From: Mesorhizobium sp.
GTDB taxonomy: Bacteria > Pseudomonadota > Alphaproteobacteria > Rhizobiales > Rhizobiaceae
Assembly (NCBI GenBank): GCA_004020645.1
Contig: SAQL01000016.1
Coordinates: forward strand, 1-64,000
Length of the DNA stretch: 64,000 bases
Direction: 5' to 3'
This document shows, piece by piece, positions 51,465 to 60,417 of this stretch. The position numbers and the translations under genes were made by a program. Each line of letters begins with the position of its first letter. Position 1 is the first letter of the stretch. Below the pieces are notes generated by a model, which saw only the letters and a program-made list of their open reading frames with translations, ran no database searches and was not told the origin of the DNA.

Positions 51465-52640
51465 TCAGGTCTTTTCTTCGGAAGCGGCGTCGATCGCCGT
51501 TTCCAGGTCACTCCACAGCGCCTCGGTTCCCTCGAGGCCGACATGGAGACGCACGGACCGCGGATGGACGCCGAACGCCATCGCGGAATTGGGTTGGGCT
51601 TTCTGCTGCAGTACGACCTCGCCTGGCACGATGAGGCTTTCGTGGCCGCCCCAGGACACGCCTAGCTTGAACAGATTGAGGCGGTCGGCAAACGTCCGGA
51701 TGTCGATGCCGTCTCGGAAGACAAATGAGAACAGGCCCGACGTGCCGGTGAGCCCCGCAGGAAGCAGGTTGGCCAACGCCGGATGGCAGACCTTCTCGAC
51801 GATCGGATGATCCTGCAGGCGCCGTGCGATTTCGAGGCCGGAGGCCTGATGCGCGCGCATGCGGATCGGCAGTGTGCGCAAGCCACGAATCAAGAGCCAG
51901 GCGTCGAATGGCGACAGCTTGCCGCCGAGATATGGGTAGGCTTCGCCGCGGATGCGGCCAATCAAGTCCTTGGAGCCCGCGACCACGCCGGCGACGACAT
52001 CGCTGTGGCCACCCAGATACTTGGACGCGGAGTGGACAACAACATCGACGCCGAGCGACAGCGGCCGCTGGAAGACCGGGCTGGCCCAGCTGTTGTCGAT
52101 GATGGTCGGGATGCCGCGGGACTTTGCCAGCGCAACGAGCGCACCGATGTCATGGGTTTCCATGACCCAGCTGGTCGGGCTTTCCATATAGAACAGCTTG
52201 GCGCCAGGCAGGGCGCTCGCGACAGCGGCTTCGTCGCGCCCGTCGACATAGGTCACTTCGATGCGCATGCGCGCGAGCAGCGTCCCGAACAGCCGGAACG
52301 CGTCCGGGTAGATATGCCTGACCGCGACGATGCGGTCGCCCGGTTCGACGAAGCTCAGCACTGCCGACGAGATGGCGGACATGCCGCTTGCAAAACCGAT
52401 CGCGTCCTCGGCGCCCTCCAGCTTTGCCAGCATTTCCTCGAACATGCGCACGGTCGGGTTCAGCCCGCGCGTGTAGGTCGGCCGCACCTTTTCGCCGCGG
52501 TATGTCTCGAGCATCTCGTCATAGTTCGGGAAGGTAAACAGCGAGGTCTGCACGATCGGCGGCACGACGGCATCGAAGGCATTGCCCTCGTCATGCGCGG
52601 CGATCAGCGATGCCTGGTCGAAAAAATCGGGACCGTTCAT
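51465..52640 (-). CDS. Trans-sulfuration (Cys/Met metabolism) PLP enzyme
   Basis: A 391-residue member of the cystathionine gamma-synthase/beta-lyase/methionine gamma-lyase family. The PLP lysine is Lys207 in SASKYLGGHSD, the ring-nitrogen Asp is Asp182 (IDNSWASP), and Tyr56/Arg58 of the neighbouring subunit are in YTRGLNPT. Other landmarks are ASGMSAISSAVLSFVEPGDRIV and WGGHESL near the C-terminus. The exact reaction is open; it resembles cystathionine beta-lyase. It follows the GntR gene with a 4-base overlap and precedes the ABC binding-protein gene by 27 bases. Confidence 0.9.
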   Translation of the reverse strand: MNGPDFFDQASLIAAHDEGNAFDAVVPPIVQTSLFTFPNYDEMLETYRGEKVRPTYTRGLNPTVRMFEEMLAKLEGAEDAIGFASGMSAISSAVLSFVEPGDRIVAVRHIYPDAFRLFGTLLARMRIEVTYVDGRDEAAVASALPGAKLFYMESPTSWVMETHDIGALVALAKSRGIPTIIDNSWASPVFQRPLSLGVDVVVHSASKYLGGHSDVVAGVVAGSKDLIGRIRGEAYPYLGGKLSPFDAWLLIRGLRTLPIRMRAHQASGLEIARRLQDHPIVEKVCHPALANLLPAGLTGTSGLFSFVFRDGIDIRTFADRLNLFKLGVSWGGHESLIVPGEVVLQQKAQPNSAMAFGVHPRSVRLHVGLEGTEALWSDLETAIDAASEEKT

Positions 52641-53377
52641 TTCGACATTTCCTCGATATCCTCTTCCACGATCTCGAGGATTTTCAGCGTTTTTCCCCGC
52701 GCCAGCTCCGCGTCCCTGGCGACGATGGCATCGAACAGCTCGCGGTGATACGGGAACGATCGCCGCGCGAAATCCTGCCGGTCGAAAGGATGGTCCCAGA
52801 AGCGCTCGAACGCTTCGCGCATCTGCCCCAGGAGCTGCCGGAAAAGCGGGTTGTGCGTGGCGTCGTAGACGGCCAGGTGAAAGGCCAGGTCTTCCGGACC
52901 CGACGTGCCGGTGGCAAGATGGACGCGCTCCATCTCGATGAGTTTTTCCTCGATCGTCCGCAGATCGTCGACTGTCCGCCGCCGCGCCGCGACCATGCTT
53001 GCCTCGGCCTCGATGCCGCGGCGTACCTCGAGGGTGTGCAAGAGACCATCGCGCAGCTCTGCCGTATCGAGCGACAGCGGCAAATGGATCGTGCCGGCGG
53101 ATATCGGCTTGAGCAGATAGGTGCCGCTGCCTTTGCGGGTCTCGGTGACGCCGAGCGCTTCGAAACGCCCCATCGCCTCGCGTATCGTCGAGCGCCCGAC
53201 GGAAAGCGCGGCCATCAATTCGCGTTCGGTCGGAAGCCGGTCACCGCTCTTCAGCGCAGCGCGCTCGACATAGTCGGCCAGCGCTTCCATGACCTGCTTG
53301 CCGCGATCCAACGGCGGGAGCGTGGCGATTGCCACACGCGTGGCAGGTGCCCCGGGCAGTTCGCCGCGCGCTCGCAT
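52637..53377 (-). CDS. GntR family (FadR subfamily) regulator
   Basis: A 246-residue FadR-type regulator. The winged helix is at residues about 28-95 (QVMEALADYVERAALKSGDRLPTERELMAALSVGRSTIREAMGRFEALGVTETRKGSGTYLL). The FCD effector domain follows, with likely metal-ligand positions in DLAFHLAVYDATHNPLF and YHRELFDAIVARD. It is the first gene of the operon that includes the PLP enzyme and the ABC importer, so it probably represses its own operon. Confidence 0.9.
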   Translation of the reverse strand: MRARGELPGAPATRVAIATLPPLDRGKQVMEALADYVERAALKSGDRLPTERELMAALSVGRSTIREAMGRFEALGVTETRKGSGTYLLKPISAGTIHLPLSLDTAELRDGLLHTLEVRRGIEAEASMVAARRRTVDDLRTIEEKLIEMERVHLATGTSGPEDLAFHLAVYDATHNPLFRQLLGQMREAFERFWDHPFDRQDFARRSFPYHRELFDAIVARDAELARGKTLKILEIVEEDIEEMSK

Positions 53378-53396
53378 GGGTACTTACATCCAAAAT

Positions 53397-53407
53397 TGGT
53401 CTGACAT
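53397..53407. promoter_or_regulatory. Possible FadR-type operator
   Basis: TGGTCTGACAT lies 20 bases upstream of the GntR start and fits the TNGTNNNACNA consensus of FadR-type regulators except at the last base. It is a single short site, so the call is weak. Confidence 0.3.
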
Positions 53408-53577
53408 CTTAGCAGTTTTGCGCGCGGCCGACCTTTCGTCAAGTGGCTGGGCAGTGTCTCAGTTTGCATTTCGGCTCACGACCCGCTGTGGGCCTTAAAC
53501 GTTGCCGCAAAAGGCTTCTGCGACGTTTCAAAAATCAGGTGCAAAACTGTCGTTTTAATCGGGAATTTTGCGACAGA

Positions 53578-54415
53578 TCATGATTGGTAGCTGAGGCAGA
53601 TTGCGCCGATCGCCACAATACCGCAGGCGACAATGCGGCGAGCGGTCAAGGTTTCCCCAAGGAACAACCATCCAATGAGGACCGCGAACACGACGCTCGT
53701 TTCCCTCAGCGCCGTAATTGGACCTGCCGGCCCCAACGCGAACGCTGCCACGACGACGCCATAGGCGATCATAGCGACGAGGCCACCGCCAAGTGCTTTC
53801 CATGTTTCGGGGGGAGCGAACGTCAACAGCGAGCTTTCCCCGCATGAGCATGAACGTGACGAGAAGCAGGCTTCCGTAGAGAACCAGCACCCAGGCCGTG
53901 TATGCGCCGCTATGGTCGGCCAACCGCACGCCGACTGCATCGACTGTAGCATAACTGGCGATGATCGCGCCCGTCGCCAGGGCAAATAGGATCGAGGACG
54001 TTGAGGCCCTGCCCTTACCGAGCGAAAGGCTCATGATGCCCGCTGCAACAAGGGTGACACCCACCATCTGGTATGTGCCGAGGCGTTGGCCGGCGAGCAG
54101 GAAACCGCCCAGCGTGACCAGCAGAGGCACGGTCCCCCGGACGATCGGGTAAACCTGTCCAAGTTCGCCGTACCGGTAGGCCGCGACGAGGAAGACGCTG
54201 TAGCCGACCTGGAGGGCGGCAGAGAGCGCAATGTACGGCCAAGCATCAGCGGCCGGCAGTGGAAGGATAAAGATAAACGGAAATGCCAGTACCGTGCTGG
54301 AAAAACTCATGATGGTCACGGTCCACAGCCGATCAGCGCCGTTGCGGAGAAAAGCGTTCCATGTCGCATGAAGGATGGCGGCAAAGAGTGCGAGGCCGAC
54401 CACGACCGCGCTCAT
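53578..54415 (-). pseudogene. EamA/DMT transporter with a frameshift
   Basis: The two halves of a roughly 280-residue ten-helix EamA transporter are in different frames. The first runs from MSAVVVGLALFAAILHATWN to about MLMRGKLAVDVRSP. The second runs from ETWKALGGGLVAMIAYGVVV to GAICLSYQS. The break lies in a run of six G at 53809-53814 (C on the coding strand); removing one base would give a continuous protein (DVRSPETWKALGG). It may be a real mutation, a phase-variable tract or a sequencing error. It overlaps the upstream TetR gene by 4 bases. Confidence 0.85.
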
Positions 54416-54996
54416 TGGAGCGCCTTCGGTACAGCAAGAATCCGCTCTGCTGCCTCGCGTGCATTCTCGATGGCGGCCTTGCCCTGCCCCATTTGGGCAA
54501 GAAGGGTTGCGCCCTCGATTAGCATGAACAGTGCCGAAGCCATGCTTTCGGCCTGGGCGTCCGGCATCGTCGCTTCGAGGATTTCTTGTATCCGCCGCCT
54601 CAGACTGTCCTTTTGCCGAGTAACAGCCTTGAACACCGGATGCTCGGGGTCTCCAAACTCGGCCAGGGCGTGCTGGAACAGGCATCCGTGAAAGTCCGGG
54701 CTGTCGAACCAGTGTTCGTACCAGTCGAAAATAGTCGCGATCTTCTGTTGGGGTGTTGTGGCTGCGTCCCCAAGCCGATCGAGTTGCCGTGCAAACCGAT
54801 CAGCCCGCCAGTCCAGAACCTCGACAATGAGACCGTCCTTCTTCGGAAAATGACGATACATCGTCATTTTGGCGACCTCGGCCTCGGCAATGATGCGGTC
54901 GATGCCGGTCGCGTGGAAGCCTACGCGCTTGAACAAGCCATAGGCAGTTTCGACAATGTGCTGCCGCTTTTCGGCGGCGTCGGCGCGGAGCAACAT
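54412..54996 (-). CDS. TetR family regulator
   Basis: A 194-residue TetR regulator. The DNA-binding domain is at residues 8-55: KRQHIVETAYGLFKRVGFHATGIDRIIAEAEVAKMTMYRHFPKKDGLIVEVL. The C-terminal domain carries WYEHWFDSPDFHGCLFQHALAEFGD, typical of the group that senses small hydrophobic compounds. The start was moved to the ATG of MLLRADAAEKRQ. It overlaps the EamA gene by 4 bases and may have regulated it. The broken LysR gene lies on the other side. Confidence 0.87.
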   Translation of the reverse strand: MLLRADAAEKRQHIVETAYGLFKRVGFHATGIDRIIAEAEVAKMTMYRHFPKKDGLIVEVLDWRADRFARQLDRLGDAATTPQQKIATIFDWYEHWFDSPDFHGCLFQHALAEFGDPEHPVFKAVTRQKDSLRRRIQEILEATMPDAQAESMASALFMLIEGATLLAQMGQGKAAIENAREAAERILAVPKALQ

Positions 54997-55127
54997 GGCA
55001 AGCCTTATGTGATACAGACCTGTCTCACTTATAGGTCGGGCGACAGCTTCGGTCAGTGAGTGTCGTAACGTCGAGACAGCAGCAGCGCCAGGCCGGCCGA
55101 GATCGCACCAAAGGCGCATGTGCTCCG

Positions 55128-55914
55128 GGCGCTGTCAGCCAGCAGATAAGGGCGTTGGAGGTGCATTTCGGCGTCAGGCTCCTTGATCGGGGAAACCGCG
55201 AGGTCAGGCTTTCAACGGACGGTCTACGCCTCTATGCCAACATCACGCCGCGTTCGAGCAGTCGACGCCGCCGTGCAGCTCTTTGACGGGCGGCGGCCAG
55301 GACCGGAAACGCTTGTCATCAGCACCGTGCCGTCTTTCGCCGCGTGTTGGCTAACATCGCGCCTGGATCGCTTCGTGGCCACGTATCCGGGAATAGAGGT
55401 CCGGGTTGAAACTTCGGTGCAACTTGCTGATTTGGGACGCGGTGCCGCAGACGTGGCGGTCCGGCACGGACTGGGGAACTATCCCGGTCTCGATTCAGTA
55501 CGGCTGTTTTCTCCTCATCTGATTGCGGTTGGAAGCCCGGACCTCCTGATAGACGGGCCAGTGTCGTCGCCGGCCGATTGCCTTCCCTATCCGCTCTTGC
55601 AGGACCGGGACCGCACGGATTGGTCGGTCTGGCTAGAGGCGCATGGCGTGAAGGCGTCCCCAAGTGCTGCGAAGGGGCCGAGCGATGCTGACGACGCGTT
55701 GTTGGTCCAGGGAGCCATTGCCGGACAGGGCTTGGCGATCGTGCGCGATGTGTATGCCGCCGGCGCTTTGGCGGCCGGTCGGATCATCCTGGCGATCGAC
55801 GCGCCCGTGCCGACACCCGCGGGATATTTCGTCGTTACCCGTCCGAATCGGGTGAGCGTTCCGAAGATAGCGGCCTTCCGGCAATGGATCATGCAAGAGG
55901 CGGGAGTCGCGTAA
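55128..55914 (+). pseudogene. Broken GcvA-like LysR regulator
   Basis: From 55128 the sequence reads GAVSQQIRALEVHFGVRLLDRGNREVRLSTDGLRLYA, the second half of a LysR winged helix. The first 25-30 residues of the usual domain (around FEAAARHGSFTRAADEL) are missing. Near 55247 the frame shifts, and the effector domain continues as VDAAVQLFDGRRPGPETLVISTVPSFAACWL to QWIMQEAGVA. At least one, perhaps two, frameshifts separate the parts, so this cannot be a working regulator. Confidence 0.8.
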
Positions 55915-55970
55915 TTCCTGAACTTCGCGATGGTTTCGTCCTGTCCATCCGGTCAATGGTGCGACTTTCG

Positions 55971-56007
55971 GCGCTAAATGGCACTGATTATCAGCGCTAT
56001 TTGGCAC
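55971..56007. mobile_element. Possible IS21-type end relic
   Basis: Two direct copies of a 14-bp motif lie 23 bp apart: GCGCTAAATGGCAC (55971) and GCGCTATTTGGCAC (55994). Repeated motifs of this kind occur at IS21-family ends. No istA or istB remnant is seen, so only an end would be left. Confidence 0.3.
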
Positions 56008-56064
56008 CCCGTGAAGGTCGTAGAAAGGTAATCAAGGTAAATTCTCGACACCTGGTCGATGACG

Positions 56065-56652
56065 CTAGCGCCGCGCGGCGTCGACCAACGCTCTGGCCGC
56101 ATTCCCAGCCGATTCCATATACGCTGGGTCGCGGTGAAGCATGCCGAGCGCGAACGCCCCATTCATCAACAACACGATCTGCCGGGCAAGCCTCGGCGGT
56201 TCGCGGATCGAGCCATCGGCCGCAAATTGCTCCGCGAGCCAAGCTTCGACCTTCTTCTTGTGCGCCATGCCGACCTTGACGGCCGGATGGCCGGGCAGAT
56301 TGGCGAGTTCAGCCGCCGTGCGCAGGAAGCCGCAGCCCTTCCATCTTGGGCTTTTGGCGGAACGCGAGAGGTTGTCGAAAATTGCCTGCGTTTTCCTATC
56401 GACGTCGCCCTCCGTCTCGTCGAACCAGCGCTTGAACAGGACGAGATTGGGCAGGTCGCGATCGTCAAGATAGGCGGCGACCAGCTCGTCCTTGCTGCTG
56501 AAGTGATAGTAGAGCGTTCGCTTCGTCACGCCGGCTTTCTCGGCCACCGCATCGACGCTGACGCTGCGCACGCCCTCGCCATAGAACAGCTTGGAGGCGG
56601 CGGAAATGATGCGGTCGCGGGTCGATGTTCGGGGTGTCGCCATATCACTCAT
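56065..56652 (-). CDS. TetR family regulator
   Basis: A 195-residue TetR regulator. The N-terminal domain is TRDRIISAASKLFYGEGVRSVSVDAVAEKAGVTKRTLYYHFSSKDELVAAYL. The ligand domain carries KGCGFLRTAAELANLPGHPA, typical of the group with a C-terminal TetR_C domain that controls acyl-CoA or xenobiotic genes. Two ATG codons are usable (56652 and 56643). It is divergent from the enoyl-CoA hydratase gene and very likely represses it. Confidence 0.88.
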   Translation of the reverse strand: MSDMATPRTSTRDRIISAASKLFYGEGVRSVSVDAVAEKAGVTKRTLYYHFSSKDELVAAYLDDRDLPNLVLFKRWFDETEGDVDRKTQAIFDNLSRSAKSPRWKGCGFLRTAAELANLPGHPAVKVGMAHKKKVEAWLAEQFAADGSIREPPRLARQIVLLMNGAFALGMLHRDPAYMESAGNAARALVDAARR

Positions 56653-56674
56653 GTATACTAACCAGTGAATATAC
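56653..56674. promoter_or_regulatory. TetR operator candidate
   Basis: GTATACTA (56653-56660) and GAATATAC (56667-56674) form an imperfect 22-bp palindrome around ACCAGT, right in front of the TetR start and in the divergent promoter region. Confidence 0.5.
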
Positions 56675-56727
56675 ACAACGCCCGATCCGTTGCATCCTGC
56701 CCGAGCAATTCACGACAAGGATGCCCC

Positions 56728-57981
56728 ATGACCGATCTGGTTCTCATTGAGCGTAGCGACGCCATTGTTACGCTGACCCTCAACCGCCCCGAAAAACTCA
56801 ATGCGCTGAACTACGCCCTGATAGACAGCTTGCTGGAAATCCTGGATGTGGTCGAACTGGACGACGCCATTCGCGCAGTCATCCTCACCGGCTCAGGCGA
56901 CAGGGCTTTCTCGGCCGGCGGCGATATCCATGAGTTTTCGCAAAGCGTCGCGCGCGGCCCGGATGCTGCGTTGCAGGATTTCGTCGCGCGCGGCCAGCGA
57001 CTGACGGCGCGGCTCGAAGCCTTCCGCAAGCCGGTCATCGCCGCCGTCAACGGGCTTGCCTATGGCGGCGGCTGCGAGATCACCGAGGCCGTGCCGCTGG
57101 CCATCGCGAGTGACCGGGCGATCTTTGGCAAGCCGGAGATCAACCTGGGCATGCCACCCACGTTCGGCGGCACGCAGCGTCTGCCACGGCTTGCCGGGCG
57201 CAAGCGTGCCCTCGAGTTGCTGCTGACCGGCGATGCTTTCTCGCCGGAGCGCGCGCTCGAACTCGGGCTGGTCAACCAGGTGGTCGCTCATGCCGACTTG
57301 TTGCCGGCGGCGCACGATCTCGCCCGGCGCATCCTGCGACACTCGCCTCTGGCGGCGGCGAGCATTCTCACAGCCGTGACGCGCGGCATCAATCAGAGCA
57401 TTGCCGAAGGCCTGTTGATCGAAGGAGAACAATTCTCTCGCATGGTCCCGACCGCCGACTTGCGCGAGGGGCTAGATGCCTGGATCGCGCGGCGCACACC
57501 CGCTACCCGGGATCCTGGGCAGCACACGCAGCAAAGGGATGAACCAATGACCGATACATACACCACCTTCTCGAAGGAAACCTTCGCCGCCTTCCGCGCC
57601 AACGACCGCCCCGGGCCGATCCACATGCTCAACCTGATCCGGCTGCGCGGCGAAGCAGTCTATGCCGACGGCCGACCGGCGACCGGCGCGGAAGCCTACG
57701 CCACTTATAGCAGAGAAAGCGAAACCGTCTTCCAGCGGGTTGGCGGACGAATCGTCTGGCGCGGCAGACTGGAGCTGACGATGATCGGACCGCAGGCCGA
57801 GCACTGGGACACCAGTTTCATCGCGGAATATCCCAGCCCGGCAGCTTTTGCCGAAATGCTGCGCGACCCCGTTTATCGCGCCGCAATGGAGCATCGGCAG
57901 GCCGCCGTTGCCGACAGCCGCCTGATCCGTTACTCCGTCCTCCCGGGCGGCACGTCGTTCAATCCCGCAGCTCAGGCATAG
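56728..57981 (+). CDS. Enoyl-CoA hydratase fused to a DUF1330 domain
   Basis: A 417-residue protein. Residues 1-255 form a crotonase-fold enoyl-CoA hydratase/isomerase: DRAFSAGGDIHEF (oxyanion hole), PEINLGMPPTFGGTQRLPRLAG and ALELLLTGD, with both expected catalytic glutamates. Residues about 256-273 (RTPATRDPGQHTQQRDEP) look like former intergenic DNA. From Met274 a DUF1330 domain follows (PIHMLNLIRLRGEAVY; EAYATYSRESETVFQRVGGRIVWRG; FIAEYPSPAAFAEMLRDPVYRAAMEHRQAAVADSRLIR). An internal AAAGGG site precedes ATG at 57547, so DUF1330 may also be made alone. AAGG precedes the first ATG. Confidence 0.85.
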   Translation: MTDLVLIERSDAIVTLTLNRPEKLNALNYALIDSLLEILDVVELDDAIRAVILTGSGDRAFSAGGDIHEFSQSVARGPDAALQDFVARGQRLTARLEAFRKPVIAAVNGLAYGGGCEITEAVPLAIASDRAIFGKPEINLGMPPTFGGTQRLPRLAGRKRALELLLTGDAFSPERALELGLVNQVVAHADLLPAAHDLARRILRHSPLAAASILTAVTRGINQSIAEGLLIEGEQFSRMVPTADLREGLDAWIARRTPATRDPGQHTQQRDEPMTDTYTTFSKETFAAFRANDRPGPIHMLNLIRLRGEAVYADGRPATGAEAYATYSRESETVFQRVGGRIVWRGRLELTMIGPQAEHWDTSFIAEYPSPAAFAEMLRDPVYRAAMEHRQAAVADSRLIRYSVLPGGTSFNPAAQA

Positions 57982-58016
57982 CGCCTGCTTCACAGCCAGT
58001 ACGAAAAAGAACACAT

Positions 58017-58595
58017 ATGCCTCATAATCTCAAACCAGCCAGCCAAGCGGCTTCAAGCGCGCCGCGCATCCGCGACTGGTCGCTGTCGTGGCATATCGGG
58101 GCGGTCGTCCTGGGAACCGTATTTCTGGCGCTGGCGTCTTACATCGAAGTGCCTATGGTTCCGGTGCCCGTGACCATGCAGACCTTTGCGGTTACCCTGA
58201 TCGGCGCGGTCTATGGCTGGAGACTCGGCGCGGCCACGATCATTGCATGGTTGGTCGAAGGCGCGATCGGGTTGCCGGTTCTATCTGGGGGCGCTGCCGG
58301 TGCGCATCATTTTGTCGGCCCGACCGCCGGATACCTCTTTGCCTTCCCCGTGGTCGGCGCGCTCACGGGATGGCTGGCGGAGCGCGGCTGGAACGGCAAC
58401 CGCCCCTGGCTGGCGTTCGTCTCCATGCTCCTGGGCAACGCGCTTTGCCTCGTGCTGGGCGCAGCATGGCTTTCCGTCGCCATCGGCGTCGAACAGGCAA
58501 TTGTCCACGGCGTCACGCCGTTCCTGATCGGCGGGGCGCTCAAGTCGGCATTGGCCGCGATCACGCTCAAGCTCATGACACGCGCGCAAAAATGA
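58017..58595 (+). CDS. bioY: BioY family biotin transporter
   Basis: A 192-residue S-component membrane protein for biotin uptake with about six helices: VVLGTVFLALASYIEVPMVPVPVTMQTFAVTLIGAVYG, GAATIIAWLVEGAIGLPVLSGGAAGAHHFVGPTAGYLFAFPVVGALTGWLAE, and a C-terminal pair. The PVPVTMQTF and GPTAGYLFAF motifs are the substrate-binding signatures. No BioMN energising genes lie nearby; many BioY proteins work alone or with a shared ECF module. Its stop overlaps the DUF1284 start by 4 bases. Confidence 0.92.
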   Translation: MPHNLKPASQAASSAPRIRDWSLSWHIGAVVLGTVFLALASYIEVPMVPVPVTMQTFAVTLIGAVYGWRLGAATIIAWLVEGAIGLPVLSGGAAGAHHFVGPTAGYLFAFPVVGALTGWLAERGWNGNRPWLAFVSMLLGNALCLVLGAAWLSVAIGVEQAIVHGVTPFLIGGALKSALAAITLKLMTRAQK

Positions 58596-59011
58596 CCGTC
58601 CGGCTGCGGCCGCACCATCTCCTTTGCCTGCTGACTTACGCAGGCAAAGGTTACAGCGCTGCGTTCGTCGCCAATTTCGACACGATCGCGGCTCGGCTCT
58701 CCGCAGGCGAAGACATCCTGATCGTCTCCGGGCCTGACGATATTTGCGCGCCTCTGCTCGGTGAGGCGGAGCCGCACTGCCTTCGCGACAGCGTGACGGA
58801 GCGCGACCGTCAGGCCGCGGCCAGTGTTGGCACGCTTCTAGGGTACTCGACTGCCGAGGACTTGGAACTTCAGCTCCATCCCTCGCTGCTACGAAGTATG
58901 CGCGATGCGTTCTCTTCGGGCCGCACCCGGGGTGCTTGCGGCGGGTGCGAGTGGTTTGACCTTTGCAGTTCAATCGCCGCTTCTGACTCCAGAACGGTGG
59001 CACTCCGGTGA
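58592..59011 (+). CDS. DUF1284 protein
   Basis: A 139-residue soluble protein of DUF1284. The start TVRLRPHHLLCLLTYAGKGYSAAFVANFDTI is the family signature. It carries five or more cysteines (LLCLL, DDICAP, PHCLRD, GACGGCEWFDLC), of which CGGC and the last Cys could bind a metal or iron-sulfur cluster. The function is unknown. It is coupled to bioY by an ATGA overlap, which suggests a link to cofactor supply. Confidence 0.85.
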   Translation: MTVRLRPHHLLCLLTYAGKGYSAAFVANFDTIAARLSAGEDILIVSGPDDICAPLLGEAEPHCLRDSVTERDRQAAASVGTLLGYSTAEDLELQLHPSLLRSMRDAFSSGRTRGACGGCEWFDLCSSIAASDSRTVALR

Positions 59012-59144
59012 AAGTCAACGCTCGCAATGGGACGATTCCCGAAGCTCACACTGTCTGCCGCGTTTCCGACCGGGGACCATGCGGTCGACTTCTCAGGCCA
59101 ATCCGTGCCAAAGACGCGGTGCGCGGATCGAGGAGCCGAATGTG

Positions 59145-59867
59145 ATGGCATTGGATGGCGTACGTGCCTTGGTATTCGACGTATTCGGCACTGTCGTCGA
59201 TTGGCGCAGCGGCGTGGCGCGCGAAGCTGAACCGTTCCTGAAGCGGCATGGAGCAGGATCCGCCATTCCTACCGCTTTCGCGGATGCGTGGCGCAGCCGT
59301 TACTCCCCAGCGATGGAGGAGGTGCGCAGCGGCCGGCGGCCTTTTACACGGCTCGACGTGCTGCATCGGGAGAATCTGGAAGCTGTTTTGCCAGAATTCG
59401 GGATCGACCCGGCTTCGGTGCCAGCGTCCGAACTGGACGAACTGAATCTGGCATGGCACCGATTGGAGCCATGGCCGGACGCGGTGGCCGGCCTCACACG
59501 GCTGAAGGCCCGCTATATCATCGCGCCGCTCTCGAACGGTAACATCGTCCTCATGCTCAACATGGCGAAGCGTAGTCGCATCCCCTGGGATGCGATCCTC
59601 GGCGCCGAAGTCGTGCAAGCGTACAAGCCGATGCCGCAAGCCTATCTTCGCACCGCTGACGTTCTGGCAATGAAGCCAGACGAGATCTGTCTTGTGGCCG
59701 CCCACAATGGCGACCTTGCAGCGGCTCGGTCATGCGGATTGCGAACAGCCTTTGTCCCGCGTCCGACCGAGCACGGGTTAACGCAGACCACGGACTTGCA
59801 CCCTGATCAGGCCTGGGACCTGGTGGCCAGCGACTTCATCGATTTGGCTGAACGGCTTCAGTTGTAG
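59145..59867 (+). CDS. HAD family hydrolase, haloacid dehalogenase type II
   Basis: A 240-residue HAD hydrolase. Motif I is LVFDVFGTVVDWRSGVAREAEPFL with the nucleophilic Asp, then motif II PLSNGNIVLMLNMAK, the Lys of motif III in AYKPMPQAYLRTA, and VAAHNGDLAAARSCGLRTAFVPRP as motif IV. These match (S)-2-haloacid dehalogenases, although many such proteins are general phosphatases. AGGAG lies about 9 bases before the ATG. It stands alone. Confidence 0.88.
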   Translation: MALDGVRALVFDVFGTVVDWRSGVAREAEPFLKRHGAGSAIPTAFADAWRSRYSPAMEEVRSGRRPFTRLDVLHRENLEAVLPEFGIDPASVPASELDELNLAWHRLEPWPDAVAGLTRLKARYIIAPLSNGNIVLMLNMAKRSRIPWDAILGAEVVQAYKPMPQAYLRTADVLAMKPDEICLVAAHNGDLAAARSCGLRTAFVPRPTEHGLTQTTDLHPDQAWDLVASDFIDLAERLQL

Positions 59868-59947
59868 CGCGTCCCAACGGATCGGCGCGGTGACCCGATT
59901 GCTCAGTGACAACCCAGGGTTGCGGATAACCAAGGCGGCAAGCTTGA

Positions 59948-60397
59948 CTACGCCTTGCGTTCCCAGCGCCGGTCTGCTGTCTGCTGCCAGTAGGTGACTG
60001 CGTGGCCGGCTTCCTTCATCGTCTTCCAGTGCGTGCGCGCCGCCTCGACTTGGGCTGCATCGTGGCCGTCGAACAGGAACACGGCGCGTTCATAACCGAC
60101 AAGCTCCGGCGGCACCGCGCCGTCGACCAGGAAGCGGATCTGCGCTTCGTTCGGATTGTCCTGGCCGGTTGTCAAAAGGATCGGCTGCTCGGCCAGATGG
60201 GATTCGCGGTCGGTCGCATGCGCCAGGAAGGAATCGTCCCTGAAAATCCAAAGATGCTGGTCCAGCGCGTCGCGCCGCTCCTCGGTGCCGGTCTGCACCA
60301 CGGCCCGCCAACCGCGATCGACGCTGCGCTCGAGCAGGCCGGGCAGCGCATCCTCCAGAGTCGATTCAGTCAGGTGATAGAACAGGACGTCGGCCAT
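59948..60397 (-). CDS. holC: DNA polymerase III subunit chi
   Basis: A 149-residue HolC, the chi subunit of the clamp loader, which contacts single-strand binding protein. It begins DVLFYHLTESTLEDALPGLLERSVDRGWRAVVQTGTEERRDALDQHLWIFRDDSFLAHA. It ends with the DGHDAAQVEAARTHWKTMKEAGHAVTYWQQTADRRWERKA block. The start is MADVLFYH. It lies 20 bases downstream of pepA on the same strand, the usual arrangement. Confidence 0.93.
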   Translation of the reverse strand: MADVLFYHLTESTLEDALPGLLERSVDRGWRAVVQTGTEERRDALDQHLWIFRDDSFLAHATDRESHLAEQPILLTTGQDNPNEAQIRFLVDGAVPPELVGYERAVFLFDGHDAAQVEAARTHWKTMKEAGHAVTYWQQTADRRWERKA

Positions 60398-60417
60398 GAT
60401 CGCGCCTTTGAAAGGCT

